In this document: positions 15,877 to 24,516 of the stretch, one piece after another
Layout of the letters: each line of letters starts with the position of its first letter
Numbering within the stretch: the first letter of the stretch is position 1
Assembly: GCF_030295425.1 (NCBI RefSeq)
Contig: NZ_AP027081.1
Span: 186,001 to 250,000 of the forward strand
DNA length: 64,000 bases
Origin: Mesoterricola sediminis
Lineage (GTDB): Bacteria; Acidobacteriota; Holophagae; Holophagales; Holophagaceae
Direction: 5' to 3'
The notes under the pieces: model-generated
Told to the model about the DNA's origin: nothing
The model's database searches: none
The model's input: the letters and a program-made list of their open reading frames with translations, nothing else
Program-made: the position numbers and the translations under genes

Positions 15877-16688
15877 TGAACGTCCAAGCTGCCCTGGAGG
15901 TCCTGGGAGGCCGTGCCCCCTTCGTGCCCGAAATCGCCCTTGTCCTCGGTTCCGGCCTCGGCGCCCTGGCCGGGTGCCCCGAAGCGAAGGACGGCGTCTC
16001 CATCCCCTTCACGGACCTGGGCTTCCCGGTCCAGACGGTGCAGGGACACCAGGGCAAGCTGATCTACTGCGAACTGGAGGGCCGCAAGGTCGTGCTCCAG
16101 GCCGGCCGGTTCCACTTCTACGAAGGCAACCCCATGGAGCTGGTGACCGCGCCGATGCGGATCCACGGGCGCATGGGCGTCAAGGCGGTGGTGCACACCA
16201 ACGCCGCCGGGGCCGTGAACGCCGGGTTCGGCGTGGGCCAGCTGATGGTCATCACCGACCACATCAACCTGATGGGCACCAACCCCCTCATCGGCCCCAA
16301 CCAGGAGCCCGGTCCCCGCTTCCCCGACATGACCGCGGCCTATGACAAGGCCCTCACCGCCCAGATCCTGGGCGCGGCCTCCCGCCTGGGCCAGAAGGTG
16401 CAGCAGGGCGTCTACCTCGCCGTCACCGGCCCCAGCTTCGAGACGCCCGCCGAGATCCGGGCCTTCCGCGCCCTGGGCGCCGACGCCGTGGGCATGAGCA
16501 CGGTCCCCGAGGTCATCGTGGCCCGCCACGAGGGCATGCGGGCCGCCGGTATCTCCTGCCTCTGCAACATGGCCGCCGGGATGCTCGACCAGCCCCTGAC
16601 CCACCAGGAGGTCCTGGAGGCCGGGGCCGCCGCCGCCGCCGACTTCGAGAAGCTGGTCCGCGCCTTCCTGAAGAACCTGGCCCTGTAG
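15876..16688 (+). CDS. punA: Purine nucleoside phosphorylase (trimeric, class I)
   Basis: A 270-residue phosphorylase that splits inosine and guanosine with phosphate in purine salvage. Motifs of the trimeric PNP family are complete: LVLGSGLGALA (phosphate loop), GHQGKL, AGRFHFYEGN, HTNAAGAVN, the Glu-containing GPSFETPAEIR, and VGMSTVPEVIVARHEG. CNMAAGMLDQPLTHQEV near the C-terminus holds the conserved purine-site Asn (CNMAAG). Length is standard. The ATG lies within the stop of the lipoprotein gene. It could work with the NupC nucleoside importer encoded at 48664. A perfect 32-bp palindrome follows the stop. Confidence 0.94.
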   Translation: MNVQAALEVLGGRAPFVPEIALVLGSGLGALAGCPEAKDGVSIPFTDLGFPVQTVQGHQGKLIYCELEGRKVVLQAGRFHFYEGNPMELVTAPMRIHGRMGVKAVVHTNAAGAVNAGFGVGQLMVITDHINLMGTNPLIGPNQEPGPRFPDMTAAYDKALTAQILGAASRLGQKVQQGVYLAVTGPSFETPAEIRAFRALGADAVGMSTVPEVIVARHEGMRAAGISCLCNMAAGMLDQPLTHQEVLEAGAAAAADFEKLVRAFLKNLAL

Positions 16689-16702
16689 CGCCCCGGGCGG
16701 GC

Positions 16703-16734
16703 CCGCCGCGGACGGGGCGCCCCGTCCGCGGCGG
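16703..16734. repeat. Perfect 32-bp palindrome
   Basis: Two 16-base arms (left arm CCGCCGCGGACGGGGC) with no spacer, starting 15 bp after the phosphorylase stop and 34 bp before the next gene. As RNA it can form a very stable stem but no U-run follows, so it may be a factor-assisted terminator, a 3'-protecting stem, or a dimeric protein site. Confidence 0.75.
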
Positions 16735-16767
16735 ACGCCGTGGGGCCGTTGGGCTTATGCTGGTCGG

Positions 16768-18075
16768 ATGAAGCTCACCGTCGCCATGATCGCCCGGGAC
16801 GAGGCGGCCCACCTGGGCCACTGCCTCGCCTCCATCCAGGACCTGGCCGACGAGATCGTCCTGGTCGACACCGGATCCGTCGACGGGACGCCGGCCATCG
16901 CCGCCGCCCACGGCGCCCGGGTGGGGACCTTCGCCTGGGTCCAGGATTTCGCCGCCGCCCGGAACGCCAGCCTCGACCTGGCCACCGGCGACTGGGTGCT
17001 GGTCCTGGACGCCGACGAGGCCGTGGACGCGGCCGACCACGGCCGGATCCGGGCGGCCCTGGCCGCCCCCGGGGCCGAGGCCTACCGGGTGCTCATCCGC
17101 AACTACCTGCCCGGCGGCGCCTTCACCATGATGGACACGGAGGCGAAGGCCAACCCCGGCGGCTACCGGGAGGGGGCGGCCCACGCCCGCTGCGCCGACA
17201 CGCGGGGGGTCCGCCTCTTCCGGCGCCGGCCCTGGGCCCGCTTCACGAGCCGGGTGCACGAGATGGTGGACCCGGCCTTCCTGGCCCGGGGGATCCAGCC
17301 CCGGGACCTGGACGCGGTCATCCACCACTACGGCTTCACCCTGGCCGACCGGGTGCGGGCCAAGAAACCCGTCTACCTCGAGCTGGCCCGCCGGGACGCC
17401 GAGGACCGGCCCGGCGACGCCCAGGCCCAGTTCCACCTGCTCATCCAGGCCGCCACCGCGGAGGCCTGGGAGCTGGCCGTCCAGGCGGCAGATCGTTTCC
17501 TCGCCCTCACCCCCGGGGCGGCCCCGGGCACGGTCCTGCTCACCCGGGCGGTGGCTCTCCAGCGCCTGGGGCGCCACGCCGAGGCGGAGGCCGCCTTCCG
17601 GACCCACCTCGCCCGGCATCCGGACAGCGCCCCCGGGGTGGCCGGGCGGGCGGTCTCCCTGGAGCGGCTGGGCCGGGGCGCGGAGGCCCGGGCGCTGCTC
17701 GAGGCCTGCGTCCAGGCCCATCCCGCCTTCGCGACCCCCTGGCTGGACCTCGCGGACCTGCACGCAAGAGCCGGCGATCCAGTTGCCGCCCGGGCGGTCC
17801 TGGAGCGGGCCCTGGCGGGCGCCCCCGGGGACCCGGACCTGCGCGCGCGGCTGGTGCGCCTGGGCCTGGAGACCGGCGATCCGAACCAGGCGGTCCTGGA
17901 CGCCTGGGAGGCCCTGCGGGCCTGCCCCCGGGGCGGCGAGGGGACCTGGCACCTCCTGGTGGGGGTGCAGCTGCTGCGGCAGGGGGCCCGGGCCGAGGCC
18001 CGGCAGATCCTGGAGCAGGGCCTGGCGGCCTTTCCCGGCCACCCCGACCTGCTGCGCGTGAAGGAGATGGCCTGA
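16768..18075 (+). CDS. Family 2 glycosyltransferase with TPR tail
   Basis: A 435-residue protein. Residues 1-230 are a GT-A (GT2) domain: TVAMIARDEAAHLGHCL, the nucleotide site VDTGSVDGT, and the metal motif LDADEAV. From about residue 230 to the end, helical pairs with TPR spacing follow (AEAEAAFRTHLARHPDS, then AEARALLEACVQAHPAF). This SunS/WaaE-like arrangement is common for cytoplasmic enzymes that glycosylate lipid-A core or proteins; TPRs may bind the acceptor. A TTATGCT element sits close upstream, suggesting a short leader. Its stop lies one base from mutL. It is outside the glycan locus that begins 1.9 kb later. Confidence 0.88.
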   Translation: MKLTVAMIARDEAAHLGHCLASIQDLADEIVLVDTGSVDGTPAIAAAHGARVGTFAWVQDFAAARNASLDLATGDWVLVLDADEAVDAADHGRIRAALAAPGAEAYRVLIRNYLPGGAFTMMDTEAKANPGGYREGAAHARCADTRGVRLFRRRPWARFTSRVHEMVDPAFLARGIQPRDLDAVIHHYGFTLADRVRAKKPVYLELARRDAEDRPGDAQAQFHLLIQAATAEAWELAVQAADRFLALTPGAAPGTVLLTRAVALQRLGRHAEAEAAFRTHLARHPDSAPGVAGRAVSLERLGRGAEARALLEACVQAHPAFATPWLDLADLHARAGDPVAARAVLERALAGAPGDPDLRARLVRLGLETGDPNQAVLDAWEALRACPRGGEGTWHLLVGVQLLRQGARAEARQILEQGLAAFPGHPDLLRVKEMA

Positions 18076-18076
18076 C

Positions 18077-19873
18077 ATGGCAAAGATCCGCGTCCTGCCC
18101 GACCACGTGGCCAACCAGATCGCCGCCGGCGAGGTGGTGGAACGGCCCGCGTCCGTCCTCAAGGAGCTGGTGGAGAACGCCCTGGACGCCGGGGCGACCC
18201 GCCTGGAGGTGCGCTGGGAGGAGGGGGGCAAGCGCCTGCTGGAACTGGCCGACGATGGCTGCGGCATGGCCCGGGACGACCTCTACATGGCCCTCGAGCG
18301 CCACGCCACCAGCAAGGTCCGGGCGGCCGGCGACCTGGACCATCTGGCCACCTTCGGCTTCCGGGGAGAGGCGCTGCCCTCCATCGCCTCCGTGAGCCGC
18401 TTCGACATGGCCTCCGCCGAGGCGGACGGCGCCGGGCACCGGCTGCGCTGCGAGTTCGGCGTCATCAAGGAGGTGCTCCCCGCGGCCCGGGCCCGGGGGA
18501 CCACGATCACGGTCCGGGACCTCTTCGCCCAGCTCCCCGCGCGGCGGCGCTTCCTCAAGGCCACGGAGACCGAGCACGCCCACCTGTGGGGCGTGGTGAC
18601 CCGCCTGGCCCTGGCGACGCCGGACGTGCACTGGGTGGTGGAATCGGACCGGAGCGGGCGCCTCGTCCTGCCCCGGGTGGCGGAACCCGGCGAGCGGCTC
18701 GGCCCCCTCCTGGGCGACAAGCTGGCCAGCCTCGTCGCCTTCCGGGACGGCCAGGCCCCCTGGACCCTCCGGGGCTATGTGTCCGACCCGGCCCTCAGCT
18801 TCCGGGACCGCAACCACCTCTACCTCTTCGTGAACGGCCGGGCGGTCCGGGACCGCCTCCTCCTCGCCGCCCTGGCCGGAGCCTGGGAGGGCTTCTTCCC
18901 CAAGGGCGCCTATCCCGCGGCCGTCCTCTTCCTGGACGTCCCGCCCGAGGCCGTGGATGTGAACGTGCACCCCACCAAGGCCGAGGTGCGGTTCCGGGAG
19001 CCCCAGCGCATCTTCCCCTGGGTGGGCCGGGCCCTGCGGGAGGCCTGGTCCGGCCTGCGGGGCGGCCTGGCCTCCGTCCTGGACCTGCCCCCCAAGCCCC
19101 TGGAGCCCGAGCTGGACAAGCCCCTGGCCCCCGTCGCGGCCAGCCATCCCCACCTGTGGGAGCCGTACCGTCCGGCCGAAGGCGCCGTCCGCGCCCTGGA
19201 AACGGCCTTCGGGCCCGGGACGTCCGCGCCGATGGCCGCCGAGCCGCGGCCCGCGGCGCCGCAGGGCCCCCCGCCTCCACCGGCCGCGCCTGCTTCCTTC
19301 CGCTACCTGGGCGCCTTCGACGCCACCTACCTCCTGGCGGAGGTGGCGGGGGACGGCGAGCCGGAGTTGTGGATCGTGGACCAGCACGTGGCCCACGAGC
19401 GGATCCTCTATGAAATGCTCTTCCTCCGGAAGCACGCCCCGGCCATCCAGCCCCTCATGCCTCCGCAGGTGGTGGGCCTGGGCCCGGCGGCTGTCGCCCG
19501 CCTCACCCCCTTCCTGGACGAGTTCACGGCCGTGGGCCTGGAGGTCGAGCCCTTCGGGGCGGACGCCCTCGTGGTCCGGGGCCTGCCCGATTTCCTGGCG
19601 GACCGGGACCCGGAGGCCCTGCTCACGGACCTCCTCCGGCGCCTGGAAGAGGGGGGCCGGCCGGACCTGGACGCCTTCCGGCGGGACCTGAACGCCGAAC
19701 TGGCCTGCCGCAGCGCCATCAAGAAGCACCACGTCCTTCCGGCCGAACTTGCCCAGTGCCTCCTGGAGGACCTGATGGCCTGCCAGGTCCCCCACACCTG
19801 TCCCCATGGCCGCCCCGTCATCAAGAAACTCACCCGGGGCGACCTGGAACGGAGCTTCGGGCGGCGGCTGTAG
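18077..19873 (+). CDS. mutL: DNA mismatch repair protein MutL
   Basis: A 598-residue MutL. The N-terminal GHKL ATPase is complete: AAGEVVERPASVLKELVENA with the catalytic Glu and Asn, DDGCGM, TFGFRGEAL and the later NVHPTKAEVRF. After a proline/alanine linker, the C-terminal domain has the endonuclease signature DQHVAHERILYE (canonical DQHA with Ala to Val), ACRSAIK and CPHGRP for zinc binding. It should therefore nick DNA itself, as in bacteria without MutH. It starts one base after the glycosyltransferase gene. No mutS is nearby. Confidence 0.95.
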   Translation: MAKIRVLPDHVANQIAAGEVVERPASVLKELVENALDAGATRLEVRWEEGGKRLLELADDGCGMARDDLYMALERHATSKVRAAGDLDHLATFGFRGEALPSIASVSRFDMASAEADGAGHRLRCEFGVIKEVLPAARARGTTITVRDLFAQLPARRRFLKATETEHAHLWGVVTRLALATPDVHWVVESDRSGRLVLPRVAEPGERLGPLLGDKLASLVAFRDGQAPWTLRGYVSDPALSFRDRNHLYLFVNGRAVRDRLLLAALAGAWEGFFPKGAYPAAVLFLDVPPEAVDVNVHPTKAEVRFREPQRIFPWVGRALREAWSGLRGGLASVLDLPPKPLEPELDKPLAPVAASHPHLWEPYRPAEGAVRALETAFGPGTSAPMAAEPRPAAPQGPPPPPAAPASFRYLGAFDATYLLAEVAGDGEPELWIVDQHVAHERILYEMLFLRKHAPAIQPLMPPQVVGLGPAAVARLTPFLDEFTAVGLEVEPFGADALVVRGLPDFLADRDPEALLTDLLRRLEEGGRPDLDAFRRDLNAELACRSAIKKHHVLPAELAQCLLEDLMACQVPHTCPHGRPVIKKLTRGDLERSFGRRL

Positions 19874-19943
19874 GCCGGGGCAACCGGCCTGATTCCTGCA
19901 TCACCGGCTTATCCAGACTGCCCGGGTGGCGCAAGGGGGTGCC

Positions 19944-20729
19944 ATGACACAGCCCATCAAGACCGTGATCCTCGCGGGGGGACTGGGGACCCGCCTGGCC
20001 GAGGAAACGGGGGTCCGCCCCAAGCCCATGGTGGAAATCGGCGGCCAGCCAATTCTTTGGCACATCATGAACATCTATGCCCATTACGGCTGCATGGAGT
20101 TCCTCGTGGCCCTGGGCTACAAGGGCGAACTGATCAAACAGTACTTCCTGGATTTCCGGACCCGCACCTCCCACCTCTACCTGGACCTGGCCAGCGGCGA
20201 GACCCGGTTCCACGGATCGGTTCCGCCCCCCTGGAAGGTCCACCTCATCGAGACCGGCGCCCAGACCATGACCGGTGGTCGGATCCTTCGCATGCGGGAG
20301 CACATCGGCGATGACCCGCTCTTCATGGTGACCTATGGCGACGGCGTGGCGGACGTGGACCTCGGCCGCCTCCTGGCCTTCCACCGGGCCCACGGCAAGC
20401 TGGCGACGGTGACCGCAGTCCGGCCTCCGGCCCGGTTTGGGGATATCCGCCTCCAGGACGGCCGGGTGATGGGTTTCGCCGAAAAGCCCCAGGTGGGCGA
20501 GGGCTGGATCAACGGCGGCTTCTTCGTGCTGGACCGGCGGGTGCTGGACTACATCGACGGGGACGCCACCATCTGGGAGCGGGAGCCCATGGAGCGCCTC
20601 GTGGCGGAGGGGCAGCTGATGGCCTACTGCCACGAGGGGTTCTGGCAGCCCATGGACACGATCCGCGAGCGGACGGTGCTCGAGGGCCTGTGGGCCTCGG
20701 GGAACGCCCCCTGGAAGATCTGGGACTGA
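19944..20729 (+). CDS. rfbF: Glucose-1-phosphate cytidylyltransferase-like
   Basis: A 261-residue sugar-phosphate nucleotidyltransferase close to RfbF/DdhA, which makes CDP-glucose from glucose-1-phosphate and CTP. The activation loop AGGLGTRLAEETGVRPKPMV, the region MVTYGDGVADVDL with the metal-binding Asp, and FAEKPQVGEGWINGGFFV match the RfbF subgroup, as does the length. The ATG at 19944 (preceded by AAGGGGGTG) is chosen over a GTG at 19926. It opens the forward arm of the glycan locus. The usual partner rfbG (CDP-glucose 4,6-dehydratase) does not follow; a UXS-like SDR does, 10 bp later. CTP specificity is inferred from family resemblance. Confidence 0.88.
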   Translation: MTQPIKTVILAGGLGTRLAEETGVRPKPMVEIGGQPILWHIMNIYAHYGCMEFLVALGYKGELIKQYFLDFRTRTSHLYLDLASGETRFHGSVPPPWKVHLIETGAQTMTGGRILRMREHIGDDPLFMVTYGDGVADVDLGRLLAFHRAHGKLATVTAVRPPARFGDIRLQDGRVMGFAEKPQVGEGWINGGFFVLDRRVLDYIDGDATIWEREPMERLVAEGQLMAYCHEGFWQPMDTIRERTVLEGLWASGNAPWKIWD

Positions 20730-20739
20730 AGGAGCGCGC

Positions 20740-21804
20740 ATGGCCAAGTTCACATCCGTCATCCGGGAAGACGCCCGCTGGCTCGTGGAGGCTTCGGGCC
20801 TGCCCCTGGCCCGCCTGCGCGGAAAGACCCTCCTGCTCACGGGGGCCTGCGGGTTCCTGGGGGCCTACGTCCTCGATCTCCTGGCCCACTGGAACGATGG
20901 CCAGGACCAGCCCTGCCGGGTCATCGCCCTGGACAACTTCCTGGTCGGGCTCCCCGAGCGGCTCCAGCACCTGGCGGGCCGCCGGGACATCCGGATCCTG
21001 TCCCACGACCTCACCACGCCCTTCCTGCCCGACGAGCCCATCCACGCCATCTTCCACGCCGCGGGGGTGGCGAGCCCCACCTTCTACCGGCGCTACCCCC
21101 TCGAGACCATCGACGTGAACGTGGGCGGCACCCGCCAGCTCCTGGAGCTGTGCCGGACCCAGCCGGTGGAGTGGATGCTCCACCTGAGCACCAGCGAGAT
21201 CTACGGCGACCCCAGCCCCGACGCGATCCCCACCCGGGAGGACTACCGGGGCTTCGTCTCCTGCACCGGCCCCCGGGCCTGCTACGACGAGTCCAAGCGC
21301 CTGTCCGAGACCCTCTGCGTCCTCTACCACCAGCAGTACGGCGTGCCCATCAAGGTGGGCCGGCCCTTCAACGTCTACGGTCCCGGGCAGCGCATCGACG
21401 ACCGGCGCATCGTGCCCGACCTCATGCAGGCGGCCCTCCAGGGCGGCCCCCTGGTGCTCCTCTCGGACGGCCGGGCCACGCGCTCCTTCTGCTACCTGCG
21501 GGACGCGACCTGGGCCATGCTCCTCATCGCCCTGGAGGGCCAGCCCGGCGAGGCCTACAACCTGGGCAACGACCGCCAGGAGGTCAGCATGCTTCAGGTG
21601 GCCGAGACGCTGCGGCAGGTCGCGGGCCTGGCCGAGCCGGTCCAGTACCGGGCCAGCGAGGATCGCCACTACCTCACCGACAACCCCCAGCGGCGCTGCC
21701 CCGATCTCGCGAAGATCCGCACCCTGGGCCCCTATGACCCCCAGGTCCAGCTCGAGGAGGGCCTCGCCCGGACCTTCCGTTCCTACCGGGAGGACCAGCC
21801 ATGA
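20740..21804 (+). CDS. Extended SDR, UDP-glucuronate decarboxylase-like
   Basis: A 354-residue NAD-dependent sugar-nucleotide enzyme. The Rossmann motif TGACGFLGAY lies near residue 35 after an N-terminal extension of about 28 residues. The active site has STSEIYGDP and YDESKRLSETL (YxxxK), and GRPFNVYGPGQ follows. The block HAAGVASPTFYRRYPLETI and the TRSFCYLRD segment resemble UDP-xylose synthase more than 4,6-dehydratases or 4-epimerases. Its stop overlaps the start of the adjoining nucleotide-sugar dehydrogenase, which would provide a uronate substrate. Decarboxylation to a 4-keto or pentose product is the best guess; the nucleotide could be CDP or UDP. Confidence 0.75.
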   Translation: MAKFTSVIREDARWLVEASGLPLARLRGKTLLLTGACGFLGAYVLDLLAHWNDGQDQPCRVIALDNFLVGLPERLQHLAGRRDIRILSHDLTTPFLPDEPIHAIFHAAGVASPTFYRRYPLETIDVNVGGTRQLLELCRTQPVEWMLHLSTSEIYGDPSPDAIPTREDYRGFVSCTGPRACYDESKRLSETLCVLYHQQYGVPIKVGRPFNVYGPGQRIDDRRIVPDLMQAALQGGPLVLLSDGRATRSFCYLRDATWAMLLIALEGQPGEAYNLGNDRQEVSMLQVAETLRQVAGLAEPVQYRASEDRHYLTDNPQRRCPDLAKIRTLGPYDPQVQLEEGLARTFRSYREDQP

Positions 21805-23180
21805 AGGTCGCTGTCTTTGGCTGTGGCTACGTCGGGCTCGTCACCGGGGCCTGCCTGTCGGCGCTCGGCCACCAGGTCGAATGCGTGGACGTGGACCCCC
21901 GCAAGGTCGAAACCATCAACCGGGGCGAGACGCCCATCTTCGAGCCGGGCCTGGAGGCGATGCTGAAGGAAAACCTGGCGGCGGGGCGGTTCCGGGCGAC
22001 CCTGGACGCCCAGGGGGCCCTGGAGGGCGCCCGCCTGTCCATGATCGCGGTGGGGACGCCCGACCGGGATGGCCACATCGATCTGTCCTTCGTCGAAGGG
22101 GTCGCCCGCACCATCGGCGCCCACCTGCGGACGGCGCCGGACGACCACACCGTGGTGGTCAAGAGCACCGTGGTGCCGGGCACGACCCTGGGGCTCGTGG
22201 CCAGGACCCTGGAAGCGGCGTCGGGGCGCGTCGCCGGCGAGGACTTCGGTGTCGCCATGAACCCCGAGTTCCTCCGGGAGGGCTTCGCCGTCCAGGACTT
22301 CATGGAGCCGGACCGCATCGTCCTGGGCCACCTGGGGGTCCAGGCTGGCCAGGCGCTGGAGGCGCTCTACGCCGGTTTCGCCTGTCCCAAGCTCCATGTG
22401 AATCCCACGGAAGCCGAGTTCATCAAGTACGCCTCCAATGCCCTGCTGGCCACCTGCATTTCCTTCGCCAACGAGCTCTACACCCTCTGCGAGGCGACCC
22501 CGGGGGCCGATGGTCGGAAGGTTCTGGAAATCCTGCACATGGATCGCCGCCTCACGCCTGTCCACCAGGGTGAGGCCGTGCGCCCGGGCCTCCTCTCCTA
22601 CCTGTTCGGCGGCGTCGGCTACGGCGGCAGTTGCCTGCCCAAGGACCTCAACGCCATCACCGCCATGGCCCGGGAGCGGGGCCTGCCCGCGCCCCTGCTG
22701 GACCAGGTGGTGGCCGTGAACCGCCGGCGCCCGGCGGCCATTGTGGACCGCCTGGCCCGGGAGCTGGGCGGCCTGCAGGGACGGACCGTCGCCTTGCTGG
22801 GCCTGGCCTTCAAGCCGGGGACCGACGACTGGCGGCATTCGCCCTCCCAGCCCCTGGTCGACGCCCTGCTCGCCCAGGGGGCCACGGTGCGCGCCTGGGA
22901 TCCCCTCGTAGACGCCGGCGCCGTCGCCGCCTGGGGCGGCCGGGTCGCCCTTCACCGGACGTCCGCCGTCCTGGCCGGGGCGCATGCGGCCGTCCTAGCG
23001 ACGGCCTGGCCGGAACTGACCGCGTGGCCGTGGGCCGACCTGGTCGGGACCATGGCGACCCCGGTGGTTCTGGATGGCCGCAACGCCCTGGAGCATGTGG
23101 CTTGGCCGGGCAGTGTCCGATACGTACCCGTGGGCCGGGGACCGGCCCTCGCATCCCGGGAGCACCATGTCCACGGCTGA
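21801..23180 (+). CDS. ugd: UDP-glucose/nucleotide-sugar 6-dehydrogenase
   Basis: A 459-residue enzyme that oxidises C6 of a nucleotide hexose to a uronate with two NAD+. The N-terminal Rossmann motif FGCGYVGLVTGACLSALGH, the KSTVVPGTT segment, NPEFLREG, the central EFIKYASNALLA helix and the catalytic Cys in GGSCLPKDL are all present, followed by the C-terminal domain ALLGLAFKPGTDDWRHSPS. It is coupled upstream by ATGA to the SDR and overlaps the RfbH-like gene downstream by 14 bp. UDP-glucose is the usual substrate; the cytidylyltransferase context makes another nucleotide conceivable. Confidence 0.92.
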   Translation: MKVAVFGCGYVGLVTGACLSALGHQVECVDVDPRKVETINRGETPIFEPGLEAMLKENLAAGRFRATLDAQGALEGARLSMIAVGTPDRDGHIDLSFVEGVARTIGAHLRTAPDDHTVVVKSTVVPGTTLGLVARTLEAASGRVAGEDFGVAMNPEFLREGFAVQDFMEPDRIVLGHLGVQAGQALEALYAGFACPKLHVNPTEAEFIKYASNALLATCISFANELYTLCEATPGADGRKVLEILHMDRRLTPVHQGEAVRPGLLSYLFGGVGYGGSCLPKDLNAITAMARERGLPAPLLDQVVAVNRRRPAAIVDRLARELGGLQGRTVALLGLAFKPGTDDWRHSPSQPLVDALLAQGATVRAWDPLVDAGAVAAWGGRVALHRTSAVLAGAHAAVLATAWPELTAWPWADLVGTMATPVVLDGRNALEHVAWPGSVRYVPVGRGPALASREHHVHG

Positions 23181-24501
23181 GGAACTCCGCAACCAGATCC
23201 TGGAGCTGACCCGGGCCTACGTCCAGGAGGCCCATCAGCCCAAGCCCTTCGTGCCCGGGGAAAGCCGCGTCAACTATGCCGGGCGAGTCTACGGGGAGGC
23301 CGAGCTGCTCAACCTCGTCGGCGCCTCCCTGGATTTCTGGCTCACGGCCGGGCCCTACGCGGCGCGGTTCGAGGAGGCCATGCGCGGGTTCTTCGGAAGC
23401 CGCGCCTTCGTCCTCGTCAATTCCGGATCGAGCGCCAACCTGCTCATGGTGGCGGCCCTGTGCGCGGAGGCCGCGGACAAGGCCCGGGATTCGGGCCCCG
23501 GGCGGCTTCTGCCCGGCGACGAGGTCATCACGCCCGCGGTGACCTTCCCCACGACGCTCACCCCCATCGTCCAGAACCGCCTCGTGCCGGTCTTCGTGGA
23601 TTGCGAGGTGGGCACCTACAACATCGATCCTGGTCTCGTCGAGGCCGCCATCGGGCCGCGCACGAAAGCCATGCTGGTCCCCCACACCGTCGGGAACCCC
23701 TGCGACCTCGCCGCGCTGACCGAGATCGCGCGCCGGCGGAACCTGTGGCTCCTGGAGGACGGCTGCGACGCCCTGGGGGCGACCTTCGACGGGAAGCTGG
23801 TGGGGACCTTCGGCGCCATGAGCAGCCTGAGCTTCTACCCCGCCCACCACATCACCATGGGCGAGGGCGGCGGCGTGAACGTCAACGCCCCCGAGCTCAA
23901 GCGCACCGTCCTCTCCCTCCGGGACTGGGGGCGCGACTGCTGGTGCGACCCGGGCTGCAACAACACCTGCGGGCGCCGCTTCGACTGGCACCTGGGCGAA
24001 CTGCCCTACGGCTACGACCACAAGTACATCTACTCGAACCTCGGCTACAACCTGAAGGCCACCGATCTCCAGGCCGCCATCGGCATGGCCCAGTTCGATC
24101 GGATCCCTGCCTTCGTCGAGGCCCGGCGGCGGAACTTCCGGCGCCTCCAGGAGGGCCTCGCGTCCCTGGAGGACCGCCTCATCCTGCCGCGCATCGACCC
24201 CCGGGCCAACCCCAGCCCCTTCGGATTCCCCCTCACCGTCCGGGAGGGGGTGGATCGGCGCGCCCTGGTGAACCACCTGGAAGCCGCCCGCATCGAGACC
24301 CGCCTCGTCTTCGGGGGCAACATCCTCCGCCAGCCCGGATTCCTGGACATCGAGCGCCGGGTGCACGGGTCCCTGGCCGCGTCCGACCGCATCATGCGGG
24401 ACACGCTCTTCCTGGGCGTCTACCCCGGACTGGGGGATGCGCAGATCGACTACATGCTCGAATGCATCCACGGCTTCTTCGCGCCCGGGAACCGGGCCTG
24501 A
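23167..24501 (+). CDS. rfbH: RfbH-type 4-keto-sugar 3-dehydrase (PLP, [2Fe-2S])
   Basis: A 444-residue homologue of E1/RfbH, which removes the 3-hydroxyl of CDP-6-deoxy-4-keto-glucose via pyridoxamine phosphate and an iron-sulfur cluster. Two diagnostic features are seen directly. First, the PLP-lysine is replaced by His227 in SFYPAHHITMG. Second, the cluster ligands keep the exact CX57CX1CX7C spacing (C200, C258, C260, C268). The start ATG at 23167 gives the usual N-terminus (STAEELRNQILEL). It overlaps the dehydrogenase gene by 14 bp. The associated reductase (E3/RfbI) and CDP-glucose 4,6-dehydratase are absent from the window, so the true substrate may differ from the classical one. Confidence 0.92.
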   Translation: MSTAEELRNQILELTRAYVQEAHQPKPFVPGESRVNYAGRVYGEAELLNLVGASLDFWLTAGPYAARFEEAMRGFFGSRAFVLVNSGSSANLLMVAALCAEAADKARDSGPGRLLPGDEVITPAVTFPTTLTPIVQNRLVPVFVDCEVGTYNIDPGLVEAAIGPRTKAMLVPHTVGNPCDLAALTEIARRRNLWLLEDGCDALGATFDGKLVGTFGAMSSLSFYPAHHITMGEGGGVNVNAPELKRTVLSLRDWGRDCWCDPGCNNTCGRRFDWHLGELPYGYDHKYIYSNLGYNLKATDLQAAIGMAQFDRIPAFVEARRRNFRRLQEGLASLEDRLILPRIDPRANPSPFGFPLTVREGVDRRALVNHLEAARIETRLVFGGNILRQPGFLDIERRVHGSLAASDRIMRDTLFLGVYPGLGDAQIDYMLECIHGFFAPGNRA

Positions 24502-24516
24502 ACAGGAGACCCCTTG

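Noticed and set aside
19944-24501. Reading the cassette as the classical 3,6-dideoxyhexose pathway
   Set aside because: The 4,6-dehydratase and E3 reductase that define that pathway are not present, and the SDR resembles UDP-xylose synthase rather than RfbG.
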